In this document: in pieces, positions 16,826 through 25,555 of the stretch
Position numbering within the stretch: the first letter of the stretch is position 1
How the letters are laid out: each line of letters opens with the position of its first letter
Assembly (NCBI RefSeq): GCF_011045025.1
Contig: NZ_JAAKZX010000033.1
Span: 1 to 60,016, forward strand
DNA: 60,016 nucleotides
Direction of reading: 5' to 3'
Source of the DNA: Streptomyces ureilyticus
GTDB taxonomy: Bacteria > Actinomycetota > Actinomycetes > Streptomycetales > Streptomycetaceae
Translations under genes and position numbers: made by a program
The notes under the pieces: model-generated
What the model was told of the DNA's origin: nothing
Databases searched by the model: none
What the model saw: the letters and a program-made list of their open reading frames with translations, nothing else

Positions 16826-17701
16826 TCCAAGCCGGAGAACGAACCCGCGTACGACTCCGAGAACGAGCCGGAGAACCAGCCCGCGCCCGAGCCGTCCGAG
16901 ACACCCGAGACGGCCCAGACGTCCGGGACCCCATGGCCGGACGGCCTCCGGTTCGCCTTCGGCACGCTCACCGTGTTCCCCGTCGCCGTGTCGCGCTGGG
17001 ACCGTGAGGCCGCCCGCGCGGGCATGCTCTGCGCACCCGTCGCGGGGCTGGCCGTCGGCCTGTGCGCGGCCGTGACCGGCGGGCTGTTCCTGCTGCTGGG
17101 CGCCGGTCCGCTGCTCGCGGCCGTGGCCACGGCCGCGGTACCCGCCGTCCTCACCCGTGGTCTCCACCTCGACGGGCTCGCCGACACGGCGGACGGGCTG
17201 GGCAGCGGCAAGCCCGCCGCGGACGCGTTGCGCATCATGACGCAATCGGACATCGGGCCGTTCGGCGTCATCGCCCTGCTCTTCGTGCTGCTGGCGCAGG
17301 TGGCGGCGCTCTCCCAGGCGTACGGGGCCTCCTGGACCGGCGGGATGTTCGCGGCCGTCGTCTCGGCGACCGTCGCGCGGCTTGCGCTCACCCTCGGCGC
17401 CCGTGTGGCGACGCCTGCGGCTCGGCCCGAGGGGCTGGGTGCTGCCGTCGCGGGCACGGTTCCCCTGCGGGGGGCGCTGCTCGTGGGGGCCGTCGTCACG
17501 GCCATCGGTGCGCTCCTGGGGGCGTACGACGGGATGTACGGCGTCGTACGCGGCGCGCTCGCCGTACTCGTCGCCTGCGCGGCGGCCGAACTTCTGCTCC
17601 GCCACTGTGTCCGCCGCCTCGGCGGCGTCACGGGTGACGTGTTCGGCGCGCTGGCGGAGACGGCGGCGACGACCGCGCTGGTCGTTCTGGTGCTGGGCTG
17701 A
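16823..17701 (+). CDS. cobS: Adenosylcobinamide-GDP ribazoletransferase
   Basis: 292 residues from GTG 16823. CobS joins AdoCbi-GDP and alpha-ribazole to form adenosylcobalamin (phosphate) at the membrane. The first ~40 residues are an acidic Pro/Glu tail (ENEPENQPAPEPSETPE), unusual relative to enteric CobS. The core has the family motif GLHLDGLADTADGLGSGKP followed by ALRIMTQSDIGPFG, and six to seven membrane helices. It completes the lower-loop pathway with cobU and cobT. It ends at a large convergent terminator. Confidence 0.95.
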   Translation: MSKPENEPAYDSENEPENQPAPEPSETPETAQTSGTPWPDGLRFAFGTLTVFPVAVSRWDREAARAGMLCAPVAGLAVGLCAAVTGGLFLLLGAGPLLAAVATAAVPAVLTRGLHLDGLADTADGLGSGKPAADALRIMTQSDIGPFGVIALLFVLLAQVAALSQAYGASWTGGMFAAVVSATVARLALTLGARVATPAARPEGLGAAVAGTVPLRGALLVGAVVTAIGALLGAYDGMYGVVRGALAVLVACAAAELLLRHCVRRLGGVTGDVFGALAETAATTALVVLVLG

Positions 17702-17710
17702 GGGGGTTTC

Positions 17711-17813
17711 TCGCCCCCGCCGCCCCGACCCATTCCCATCCCTGGGGCTCCGCCCCAGACCCCACCAGGGGCGGAGCCCCTTGGTACGGGACGGGTAGGG
17801 GCGGCGGGGGCGA
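17711..17813. terminator. Nested bidirectional terminator between cobS and the polysaccharide operon
   Basis: Outer perfect arms of 16 bp (17711-17726 with 17798-17813) enclose an inner perfect 13-bp stem (17744-17756 with 17768-17780). This is one copy of a second intergenic repeat family; a partial copy follows aceE at 35.4 kb. Confidence 0.8.
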
Positions 17814-17821
17814 ATCACCCC

Positions 17822-18469
17822 TCACCCCAGCCCCAGCGCATGCGGCAGCGTCCCCCACGGATGTGCGCCCGCCCCCGGCACCGCGCAGTGCACCGTCGCC
17901 CCGCGCGCATGCGCCAACTCGCCGACGCGGGCACCCGCCGGCGCCCCGTACACGAGGTGGCACAGGCGGGTGCCCGTACCGCCCGGCCAAGGATCCGGGC
18001 GCAGACTCCGGTACGTCTCCCACGGACCCTCGAAGGTGACCAGGACGTCCGCGACCCTGCCGTACGCGGCATGCGGTGGCGCCCCGTGGTTGAACGCCAG
18101 GGTGTCGCAACCCGCGCCCCAGGCGGCCGTGGCGAGCCGCTGGTAGTAGCCGAACTCGCCCAGCCCAGTGGCTACTTGGTCGAGGAACGCGCCGTTCGTG
18201 TCGTACCAGGTGCGGTGTCGGGTCAGGTCGGCGACGACCTCGGCGCGCGGGCGGCGGCCGTAAGCGGTGTCGACGTACCCGAAGACCCGGACGTCGGCCG
18301 CTCGCAGCCGCTGTGCGATCTCCGCGAACGCCGGATCGGGCACCTCCCCGGGGCCGCTGGCCGGGTTGAGCACAACCCCGTAGAGGCGGGGCGCGGCGGC
18401 GACGATCGCCTCCCATTCGGCGGGGCGGACGGACGGGTGCTCGTAGTACGGGACCAGCAGACGGCTCAC
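17822..18469 (-). CDS. Spherulin-4 / Sph3-like (GH135-type) protein
   Basis: 215 residues from GTG 18469, which overlaps the upstream stop as GTGA. The sequence fits the spherulation-specific family 4: LLVPYYEHPS opening, GVVLNPASGPG, VFGYVDTAYGRRP, a WYDTNGAFLDQV strand, YYQRL and VLVTFEGPW. Fungal Sph3 of this family hydrolyses galactosaminogalactan; the FE motif matches its second acid region, while the D-E pair of the first appears here as D-Q (FLDQ), so activity may be altered. No signal peptide or membrane helix is present, unlike the fungal enzyme. It is the last gene of the four-gene operon. Family assignment is good; activity is uncertain. Confidence 0.7.
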   Translation of the reverse strand: MSRLLVPYYEHPSVRPAEWEAIVAAAPRLYGVVLNPASGPGEVPDPAFAEIAQRLRAADVRVFGYVDTAYGRRPRAEVVADLTRHRTWYDTNGAFLDQVATGLGEFGYYQRLATAAWGAGCDTLAFNHGAPPHAAYGRVADVLVTFEGPWETYRSLRPDPWPGGTGTRLCHLVYGAPAGARVGELAHARGATVHCAVPGAGAHPWGTLPHALGLG

Positions 18470-20013
18470 CGGTGGGCCGTCGCTCTGCCCAGCAGCCAGC
18501 ACACCAGGGCCGCCAGTACGCCGGCCGCCGTGGCGTACACGACGAGGCCGATCAGGTGCGGGTCCGCACCGTCCACCAGCAGCGCCACACTCTGCGCGAG
18601 CCCGGCGGCGCAGCAGACCACGGCGGCGCTCAGGACCGCGCCGAAGGACTGGAGCAGCAGGCCCGTCCACAGGACCACGCCCAGGAGCAGCAGGGCGGTG
18701 AGGCGTACGCCGCCCAGGCCGGGCGCGTCGGGCCACAGCGCGGCGGTGGCGAGGCTGAGCAGGAACAGCGCCGCGAGATAGGCGCTGAGGCACTTCACGA
18801 GGGTGACCGCGGTGGTCCGCCAGAACGCGCGGGACGTACGGCTGGAGCGCAGCCCGGCGAGGCTTCCGCTGCGGAACCGGTACAGCAGCCACTCCGCGGG
18901 CCCCATGCTCAGCGTCAGCGCCACGGCGGCCGGTGCGGCGATCGCGGCGTCCGAACCGGCGCCCTCGGCCAGGACGTCGCCGAGCGCCACGTACACGACG
19001 AGGACGCCGCTGCCCACCCCGAAGAAGGCGTACGGCAGGGAGGCGCCGAGCCAGGGCGCGGCACGTGTGCCCTTTCTGTTGCCCTTTCTGTCCGGGGTGC
19101 CGCCTCGGAAAGGCAGGAAAGGCAGCAATGCCGCGAGCCCTGCCCGCCGGCTGATCCGCTTCCCGTCCCCCGACTCCCGTACCGCCGGGGCGACTTCACG
19201 CACCGCGAGCACCGACACCGCGGCCAGGGAGCCCAGCAGGAGGGCCAGTCTCGCGGCGTCCGGCACCGGGCGGGCCAGTGCGACCAGTGCGCCGGCCGTC
19301 ATGGGCAGCAGGGCGGCCAGCAGGGCCCGTTCGCGGCCCATCACCAGCAGGACGGTGGCCGCTCCGAGGTAACAGGACTGCCCGGCCGCGAAGGCGACCG
19401 CGCCGAGGTGGTCCGCGGCGACGGCCAGCGCGACCAGGGAGCCGAGCAGAGCGCCCGCCGGAGCGCCCAGGAGGAGCGAGCGGCGGGAGGCGGTGCGGTC
19501 GCCCAATCCCAGCCAGGAGTACGCCCGGTGGGCCAAGCCCTGGTTCCAGGCCCAGCCGCACAGGGCGCCGGCCAGCAGCGGAGCCGTACCGGCGGGGAGT
19601 CCGAGGCCGCCCTCGGGGCCGGCTAGGAGGGGCGCCCCGAGGACGTAGCCGAGTCCGGGCAGTGCGAAGACGACGCCTCGGAGCAGGCAGCCCAGCAGGC
19701 CTATGCGCCACGGGTCGTGGGCCGGGCCCGCCGGTTCGGGGTGGCGGCGTTCGACGCGTGCGTACAGTTCCTCGGCGAGCGAGAAGGAGTTCTTGCAGCC
19801 GTACTTCTCGCGGATCTGGTCGTCCGACATGCCGTCGGACTCCAGGAGCGCGGCGATCTCGTCGGGGTGGACGGCGGCGGCGATGAAGTCGTCGAGGCGC
19901 GTGGCGAGTTCGTCCACCGGGTCGGGTCCCGCCCAGCTGGGCCGGCCTCGGCGCGGTACGGCGGGCAGGGTGTCGGGGGGTGCGCCGGGCGGCATCGAGA
20001 TCGATCCGCTCAC
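18466..20013 (-). CDS. Polytopic membrane protein of the polysaccharide operon
   Basis: 515 residues from GTG 20013, overlapping the glycosyltransferase stop by 4 bp. Residues ~30-95 form a soluble acidic domain (DELATRLDDFIAAAVHPDEI, then SDDQIREKYGCKNSFSLAEELYARVERR). About twelve membrane helices follow, with a charged loop (~285-320) containing KGNRKGT. The topology and position after a PelF-like glycosyltransferase suggest a transport or flippase role comparable to PelG, but I see no sequence motif proving it. The soluble N-terminal domain is not one I can name. Confidence 0.75.
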   Translation of the reverse strand: MSGSISMPPGAPPDTLPAVPRRGRPSWAGPDPVDELATRLDDFIAAAVHPDEIAALLESDGMSDDQIREKYGCKNSFSLAEELYARVERRHPEPAGPAHDPWRIGLLGCLLRGVVFALPGLGYVLGAPLLAGPEGGLGLPAGTAPLLAGALCGWAWNQGLAHRAYSWLGLGDRTASRRSLLLGAPAGALLGSLVALAVAADHLGAVAFAAGQSCYLGAATVLLVMGRERALLAALLPMTAGALVALARPVPDAARLALLLGSLAAVSVLAVREVAPAVRESGDGKRISRRAGLAALLPFLPFRGGTPDRKGNRKGTRAAPWLGASLPYAFFGVGSGVLVVYVALGDVLAEGAGSDAAIAAPAAVALTLSMGPAEWLLYRFRSGSLAGLRSSRTSRAFWRTTAVTLVKCLSAYLAALFLLSLATAALWPDAPGLGGVRLTALLLLGVVLWTGLLLQSFGAVLSAAVVCCAAGLAQSVALLVDGADPHLIGLVVYATAAGVLAALVCWLLGRATAHR

Positions 20014-21539
20014 CAGTCCGTCCCTGCCGTGGCGACAGCCTGGTACCAGGGGTCGCGCAGCTCGACGGTCCAGTCGACGACGGTCTCGACGGTGGGCTCG
20101 TACACCTCGGGCAGGCCCGCGAGCTCCTGGTAGATGGTGCGGAAGGCGTCCACGGAGCGGCGGAGGGTGAACCGGTCGATGACGCGCTGGCGCGACAGCC
20201 GGCCCAGTGCCAGGCGCCAGTCGTCGTCCTTGAGCAGCGTGAGCGCGGCCGCGGCCATCTTCTCGGGTTCACGCGGCGGCACTACGAGCCCGGTGTCGCC
20301 GACCGCCTCCTTCACCCCGCCGACGTCGGTGGAGACCGTGGTCCGCCCGCACGACATGGCCTCGATGATCGAGAAGGGGAAGCCCTCCGAGATCGACGAC
20401 AGCATCACCACATGCCCGGCCGCGTACGCCCGCCACACCTCACTGATCCGCCCCTCGAAGCTGAGCCCGTCCGTCACACCGAGCTCGGCGGCGAGCTTCT
20501 CCAGCCGGGTCTTGTACGCCTCTCCCCCGGCCGGCACGGGACCGAACAACCGCAGCCTGGTCTCGGGGAGTTCGGCGCGCACCATGGCGTACGCGCGGAT
20601 CAGTGTCTCCAGGTCCTTGATGGGGTCGATACGGCCGCACCAGGTGAGCGTAGGCACCTCGGGCTCGGGTCCGGCATGCGGGAAGGCGCCCGGGTCCACG
20701 CCGTTGTAGACGGTACGGATCTTGTCGGGGTCGGCGCCGCCGCGTTCCTCCCAGCGGCGGTTGTACTGGTTGCACGGGGTGATCAGCTCGGCTGACTTGT
20801 AGCCGAGAGTGTTGAGCTCGCGGTAGAAGCCGAGCATCAGAGCCTTGACGGGCCAGCGCTGTTCCTCGCTGCGGTAGCCGAGATAGCGCTCGCGCAGGTA
20901 GATGCCGTGCTCGGTGAGCAGAAGGGGTATGCCGTCCAACTCCCTTGCGGCCAGGGCCGGGAGGGTGGCGAGGCCGCTGCCGGTGCAGTGCGAGACGGAG
21001 CCCTCGGGGAGCCGTACGCCGAGCGGGCGCAGTGCGTGCTCCAGCAGGTCGGTCGCGGTCAGCGCGTCGTGCACGGTGGGCCGGGCGGCGGCGGTCGGCA
21101 GATGCGGCAGGGTCCAGATCCACATCAGCGAGCGCAGCGCGGCCTCAGTGCGCAGGGCCGCCGACAGCCGTCCCTCGCGGGCGAGTTGGGCCAGTTCGTA
21201 GAGCGCCTCGCCGAAGTCGCAGTGCGCCTCGGGATCGAGGAAGGACAGCAGGAACCGTTCGTAGGTGTCGAGGAAGCGGCGGCGGGCGCTCCCGCGGGGT
21301 GGGCGCCGGGAGCCGGGTCGCCTGCCCCACAGCGGTACGGAGGTGTGCTGGTAGACGTTGGACGGCAGCTCCCAGGTCACGGGTTCGCGACCGCTGCCGG
21401 CGAGCGATATGAGGTTGAACTCGACTTCGGGCATGCCCTTCACGAGCTGGTCGCACCAGGTGCTGACCCCGCCGTGGACCAGCGGATACGTGCCCTCCGT
21501 GAGCATGGTGACATGACGGCCGGTGGTGCCGGTGGTCAT
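20010..21539 (-). CDS. PelF-like GT4 glycosyltransferase
   Basis: 509 residues from ATG 21539, preceded by AGGGGGA. GT-B fold with a PelF-type opening, MLTEGTYPLVHGGVSTWCDQ (~11-30), a long middle region (LLLTEHGIYLRER, then ITPCNQYN), and the GT4 C-terminal domain with GRIDPIKDLETLI and the catalytic E-x7-E region in SISEGFPFSIIEAMSCG. PelF uses UDP-GlcNAc/GalNAc to polymerise the Pel polysaccharide in the cytoplasm. It lies 72 bp after the deacetylase gene and is coupled to the membrane-protein gene. I am confident of GT4/PelF similarity, less so of the sugar. Confidence 0.88.
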   Translation of the reverse strand: MTTGTTGRHVTMLTEGTYPLVHGGVSTWCDQLVKGMPEVEFNLISLAGSGREPVTWELPSNVYQHTSVPLWGRRPGSRRPPRGSARRRFLDTYERFLLSFLDPEAHCDFGEALYELAQLAREGRLSAALRTEAALRSLMWIWTLPHLPTAAARPTVHDALTATDLLEHALRPLGVRLPEGSVSHCTGSGLATLPALAARELDGIPLLLTEHGIYLRERYLGYRSEEQRWPVKALMLGFYRELNTLGYKSAELITPCNQYNRRWEERGGADPDKIRTVYNGVDPGAFPHAGPEPEVPTLTWCGRIDPIKDLETLIRAYAMVRAELPETRLRLFGPVPAGGEAYKTRLEKLAAELGVTDGLSFEGRISEVWRAYAAGHVVMLSSISEGFPFSIIEAMSCGRTTVSTDVGGVKEAVGDTGLVVPPREPEKMAAAALTLLKDDDWRLALGRLSRQRVIDRFTLRRSVDAFRTIYQELAGLPEVYEPTVETVVDWTVELRDPWYQAVATAGTDW

Positions 21540-21611
21540 CGTGGGGGTCCCCCTGGAACATGTCTACGGCTCGGTGGACGGGCGTCTGTTGTGCGCTGCG
21601 CTGCTCTCTCG

Positions 21612-23657
21612 TCAGGCGAACGCTCGTACGGTCAGCGTGAGGGCGTTCTGCGAGCTCTCCGGCGTGGTCCAGGCCGAGCGCTCACCCGCGTACGGAGTGC
21701 CGAACTCAGCCGTACCGCCCGGGAGTTGCTTGAGCGTGCCCTGGGGCGCGGTCACCGGGATCTCGGTCCCGGACGGGGCGGTGACGGTGACCGTGTCGCC
21801 GACCCGGTACGCCGTGACGTCACCGTCCGCGACGGCCTGCTGCCAGTCGGCGCGGCGCTGGAACTCCGTGCCGATCGCACTCTGCCGCGGGTTCTCCAGC
21901 GGGGTGTTGTCCGCGAACAGCGCGCGATAGTCGGCGAGCACCTTGTCCAGGACCGGGTAGAGCAGCCGGTCCTCGGCCAGGTTGGACTGGTGGACGTAGT
22001 GCGGGCGCGGGTCGTTGTGCACGGCGTGCCCGAGGGCGATACGGGCCTCCTGCGGGACGATGTACGACTCGAATCCGGTGGCCGGGTCGAGCGGGTCCTC
22101 CAGGCAGGTGGACGTGGGGTTGTTCTCGCAGACGCCACTGCCGCCGTCGGCCGCGGAGGTGTAGACCCAGTTGTACTCGTCGGTCATCTCGGCGGCCGTA
22201 CCGACGTTGTAGTACACGTTCATCGGATGACGCGGCACGGTCAGCGCGGCGCCCACCGAACGCTGCTCCGGTTCACGGGAGTTGTCGGAGGCGATCCACT
22301 CGATGCCGGTGTCGGCGAGGGCTCCCGCGAGGTTCGGGTTGTCGTCCGGCTGCTGTGGCAGCGTCTTCAGACCCGAGTGCTCCCCGGTCACCAACTCGGT
22401 GGAGTCGACCGGGAGTCCGTGGCGTTCCGCCCACTGCTGGTTGTCGCTGATCTGCGCCGAGATCTCGGCGCGGCTCATGTACTGGGTCGTGCCGTCGGGG
22501 TTCTTGGCACAGCTCCACGGCACGGTGCTGGTGTCCTGGACGCAGCCCAGGAAGGGGTGCGTGTACGTGTGGTTGATCCAGCGGTACTCGTCCTTGTCGG
22601 CGAGGAGTCGGTCGGTCAGCGCGTCCGTGCCGCCGTTCTCCGCCTTCCACTCCTCGCCGGCGCCCGCGTTGTAGACCATGTCGAGGGTGAAGTCGCTGCT
22701 CTCCTGCCACTGCGCGGCGTACACCGCGTCGTCCGCGGTCATCCGGATCGGCGTGGTCCCCTCGCCGTCACCGCCGACGCAGTCGAAGTCGCCGGGTGTG
22801 CAGTTGCGTTCAGTGTCCCAGCGGCTGTCGGGGGCGAAGACGTCGTCGACATGGACGGAAAAGTAGTTCCTGCTCTGCCCGAGGTGTACGCCCTGAGTCA
22901 GCCATTCGACGATGCCCCGGGCCAGGACCCGGAACTGCTGCTGGTCGTCGTTGTACGCGAAGGTCACGACGAGTTCGCGGCGGCCGTCGTGGGCGTACTC
23001 GCCGACCAGGCTGCCGCGGCCGGTGCCACCGGGCACGGCGATGTCGACGTAGCTGGTGAAGCCCTCGCGCGGCCGGGCCACGTAGCCGTAACTCTCCTGA
23101 ACGGAGCCGGAGTTGTCCTCGAACCTCAGCGGCCCGTCGAGGTAGCCGAAATACCCCGCCTGCCCGGCCTCGGTGACCGAGGCCTCCCGGCCGTCGAGCG
23201 TGCCGGCCCAGCCGCCCTGGTCGGTGTAGTCGAGGCCGACGCCGGGGTGCGCCCAGGTGTAGGCGTCGACCTGCGGGATGCCGAAGGTCCTCTCGTACGA
23301 CTCCAGGGCGGCCTGCTCGGCCGAACCCGCCCCGAACGGCGCCTCGTTGGGCAGGACGACGCCTTGGAACTTGGCGCGCGGGACACCACTCTCCACCGTG
23401 TCGCTGAGGAACGCCTCGTCGATCGTCGGGCGGTCCGGGTCGTCGAGATCGACGGTGGTGTACGGGATGCCGGTGCTCTTCAGCTCCTCGGTGATGGCTC
23501 CGACGGGGCTGTCGCCGTTGTCGACGACCAGCACCCTGAGATCAATACGCGGCTCCTCCGCCGCGGACGCTCCGGGGGCTCCGAGGCCCAGCGCCAGCAT
23601 GCCCGCCGCCGCCAAGCAAACGGCCACGGTTCTCCAACTGCGCGCGCTCTGCGCCAC
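21612..23657 (-). CDS. Secreted polysaccharide deacetylase, Agd3-like (CE18/CBM87-type)
   Basis: 681 residues from GTG 23657 with GGGGAGGAAG upstream. A Sec signal peptide ends at ASA (residues 30-32). Residues ~35-255 form a Rossmann-like beta/alpha region (RIDLRVLVVDNGDS) like the CBM87 part of fungal Agd3. Residues ~262-600 form a NodB-type deacetylase barrel with motif 1 FSVHVDDVF (Asp271/272), motif 2 NHTYTHP (His363, His367) and a further His427 in TGEHSGL. A C-terminal beta domain (~610-681) follows. Agd3 deacetylates galactosaminogalactan, making it cationic and adhesive. The gene leads the operon with a PelF-like transferase and an Sph3-like protein. Whether the substrate is GalNAc polymer is inference. 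Confidence 0.78.
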   Translation of the reverse strand: MAQSARSWRTVAVCLAAAGMLALGLGAPGASAAEEPRIDLRVLVVDNGDSPVGAITEELKSTGIPYTTVDLDDPDRPTIDEAFLSDTVESGVPRAKFQGVVLPNEAPFGAGSAEQAALESYERTFGIPQVDAYTWAHPGVGLDYTDQGGWAGTLDGREASVTEAGQAGYFGYLDGPLRFEDNSGSVQESYGYVARPREGFTSYVDIAVPGGTGRGSLVGEYAHDGRRELVVTFAYNDDQQQFRVLARGIVEWLTQGVHLGQSRNYFSVHVDDVFAPDSRWDTERNCTPGDFDCVGGDGEGTTPIRMTADDAVYAAQWQESSDFTLDMVYNAGAGEEWKAENGGTDALTDRLLADKDEYRWINHTYTHPFLGCVQDTSTVPWSCAKNPDGTTQYMSRAEISAQISDNQQWAERHGLPVDSTELVTGEHSGLKTLPQQPDDNPNLAGALADTGIEWIASDNSREPEQRSVGAALTVPRHPMNVYYNVGTAAEMTDEYNWVYTSAADGGSGVCENNPTSTCLEDPLDPATGFESYIVPQEARIALGHAVHNDPRPHYVHQSNLAEDRLLYPVLDKVLADYRALFADNTPLENPRQSAIGTEFQRRADWQQAVADGDVTAYRVGDTVTVTAPSGTEIPVTAPQGTLKQLPGGTAEFGTPYAGERSAWTTPESSQNALTLTVRAFA

Positions 23658-23674
23658 GGTGGCTTCCTCCCCTG

Positions 23675-23710
23675 ACGGATCCTCATGTGGTCAGCTGAAG
23701 GAGGATCCGT
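23675..23710. promoter_or_regulatory. Inverted repeat in the leader of the deacetylase gene
   Basis: Perfect 10-bp arms ACGGATCCTC (23675-23684) and GAGGATCCGT (23701-23710), 16 nt apart, starting 17 nt upstream of the GTG start. It may form an mRNA hairpin covering the region before the ribosome site, or be an operator. Confidence 0.5.
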
Positions 23711-23986
23711 AGAAATCATGCAAAGCGGAGAGAGGATCACTCACCGCAAATGCGACGACTGTGACTCAGGTCACTCAATGTGAGGGCTGAGAAGTGGCCA
23801 CGCCGCCACGACGGGATGAACGGTCGCTGGAATGAGCGAAACCCGCCACCGAGCGTAGGCTCATGTCCGGTACTCCCCCGGTCCGGTCCAGCCTGCCGAT
23901 CCGCCGTCTCATAGGCTCCCTCGTCGGGCCCGGCCGAGCCACCCCTCTCGGCCACAGCAACTCAATGGAAGCGAGATTTCACCACC
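23711..23986. promoter_or_regulatory. Divergent promoter region with candidate Crp site
   Basis: This stretch separates the polysaccharide operon from pepA. At 23761-23774 the sequence GTGACTCAGGTCAC fits the Streptomyces Crp consensus GTG-N6-GNCAC (recalled from published ChIP work). It is also a dyad, GTGAC on both strands with 4 nt between. It could serve either divergent gene. No strong -10/-35 pair was picked out. Confidence 0.4.
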
Positions 23987-25555
23987 GTGACTGCTCTCAC
24001 TCTCAGCACCGCCGCAGCGCCCGGCCTGCGAGCCGACGCGATCGTCGTCGGTGTCGCCAAGGGCGGCTCCGACAAGGGCGGCTCCGCCAAGTCCGGGGAC
24101 CTGGTCGTCGCACCGGGCGCGGAGGCCGTGGACAAGGCGTACGACGGCGGGCTCGCCGGCGTTCTGGAGACCCTCGGCGCCTCCGGTGGCGAGGGCGAGG
24201 TGACGAAGCTGCCGGCACCGTCCGGCTTCAAGACGCCGGTCGTGCTGGCGGTCGGTCTCGGTGCGCAGCCGGACAAGGAGGCCTCGTTCGGCACCGAGAC
24301 GCTGCGCCGCGCCGCCGGTGCCGCCGCCCGCGCGCTGGCCGGCTCGAAGAAGGCCGCGTTCGCCCTGCCGGTCACGGACGCCGCCGACGCGGGCGCCATC
24401 GGCGAGGGCGCGCTGCTCGGGGCGTACGCCTTCGACGTCTACAAGGAGAACGGCAAGGACTCCAAGGACGCCAAGAAGGGCGCGAAGAACGGCAAGGCCC
24501 CGCTCGCCGAGATCGCGCTGCTCGGCGGGAAGCCCCGCGACAAGGCGTACAAGGCGGCCGTCGAGCGCGCCACCGCCGTCTGCGAGGAGCTCAACCGCGC
24601 CCGCGACCTCGTCAACACCCCGCCGAACGACCTGAACCCGGAGGCCTTCGCGGCCGTCGCGCAGGCCGCGGCCAAGGAGCACGGCATCAAGGTGCAGGTG
24701 CTCGACGAGAAGGCCCTGGAGAAGGGCGGGTACGGCGGCATCCTCGGCGTCGGTGCCGGGTCCGCGGCCGCGCCCCGCCTGGTGAAGCTCTCGTACACCT
24801 CGTCCAAGGCGAAGAAGCACCTGGCCTTCGTCGGCAAGGGCATCACGTACGACTCGGGCGGCATCTCGCTGAAGCCCGCGGGCCACAACGAGACGATGAA
24901 GTGCGACATGAGTGGCGCCGCTGCCGTGTTCGCGGCGGTCGTCGCCGCCGCGCGGCTTGGCCTTGAGGTGAACGTCACCGGGTGGCTGGCGCTGGCCGAG
25001 AACATGCCGTCGGGGTCGGCCACCCGGCCCGGTGATGTGCTGCGGATGTACAGCGGCAAGACGGTCGAGGTGCTGAACACCGACGCCGAGGGGCGGCTCG
25101 TGCTCGCCGACGCGTTGTGGAAGGCGTCCGAGGACAAGCCGGACGCGATCATCGATGTGGCGACGCTGACCGGGGCGATGGTGCTGGCGCTGGGCAGCCG
25201 TACGTTCGGTGTCATGGCCAACGATGACGCGTTCCGCTCCGCGGTGGTGGAGGCCGCGGAGGAGACCGGTGAGGCTTCGTGGCCGATGCCTCTGCCGGAC
25301 CATCTGAAGAAGGGGATGGACTCCCCTACCGCTGATATTGCCAACATGGGTGAGCGGATGGGCGGGGGCCTGGTCGCCGGGCTGTTCCTGAAGGAGTTCG
25401 TCGGGGAGGGCATCACCTGGGCCCACCTCGACATCGCGGGCCCGGCCTTCAACGAGTCCGGTCCCTTTGGCTACACCCCGAAGGGGGGCACGGGGTCGGC
25501 TGTGCGCACGTTGGTGAGGGTTGCCGAGCTGACGGCTTCTGGGGATCTCGGCTGA
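23987..25555 (+). CDS. pepA: Leucyl aminopeptidase (M17)
   Basis: 522 residues from GTG 23987, usual length for PepA. The N-terminal domain (~1-180) has Lys/Ala-rich insertions. The catalytic domain has the signature NTDAEGRLVLADAL, the metal ligands in GKGITYDSGG and KCDMSGAAAV, and a C-terminal WPMPLPDHLKKGM. It removes N-terminal residues in the cytoplasm using two metal ions. It is followed by the E3 gene but separated by ~290 bp, so it is probably its own unit. Confidence 0.96.
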   Translation: MTALTLSTAAAPGLRADAIVVGVAKGGSDKGGSAKSGDLVVAPGAEAVDKAYDGGLAGVLETLGASGGEGEVTKLPAPSGFKTPVVLAVGLGAQPDKEASFGTETLRRAAGAAARALAGSKKAAFALPVTDAADAGAIGEGALLGAYAFDVYKENGKDSKDAKKGAKNGKAPLAEIALLGGKPRDKAYKAAVERATAVCEELNRARDLVNTPPNDLNPEAFAAVAQAAAKEHGIKVQVLDEKALEKGGYGGILGVGAGSAAAPRLVKLSYTSSKAKKHLAFVGKGITYDSGGISLKPAGHNETMKCDMSGAAAVFAAVVAAARLGLEVNVTGWLALAENMPSGSATRPGDVLRMYSGKTVEVLNTDAEGRLVLADALWKASEDKPDAIIDVATLTGAMVLALGSRTFGVMANDDAFRSAVVEAAEETGEASWPMPLPDHLKKGMDSPTADIANMGERMGGGLVAGLFLKEFVGEGITWAHLDIAGPAFNESGPFGYTPKGGTGSAVRTLVRVAELTASGDLG

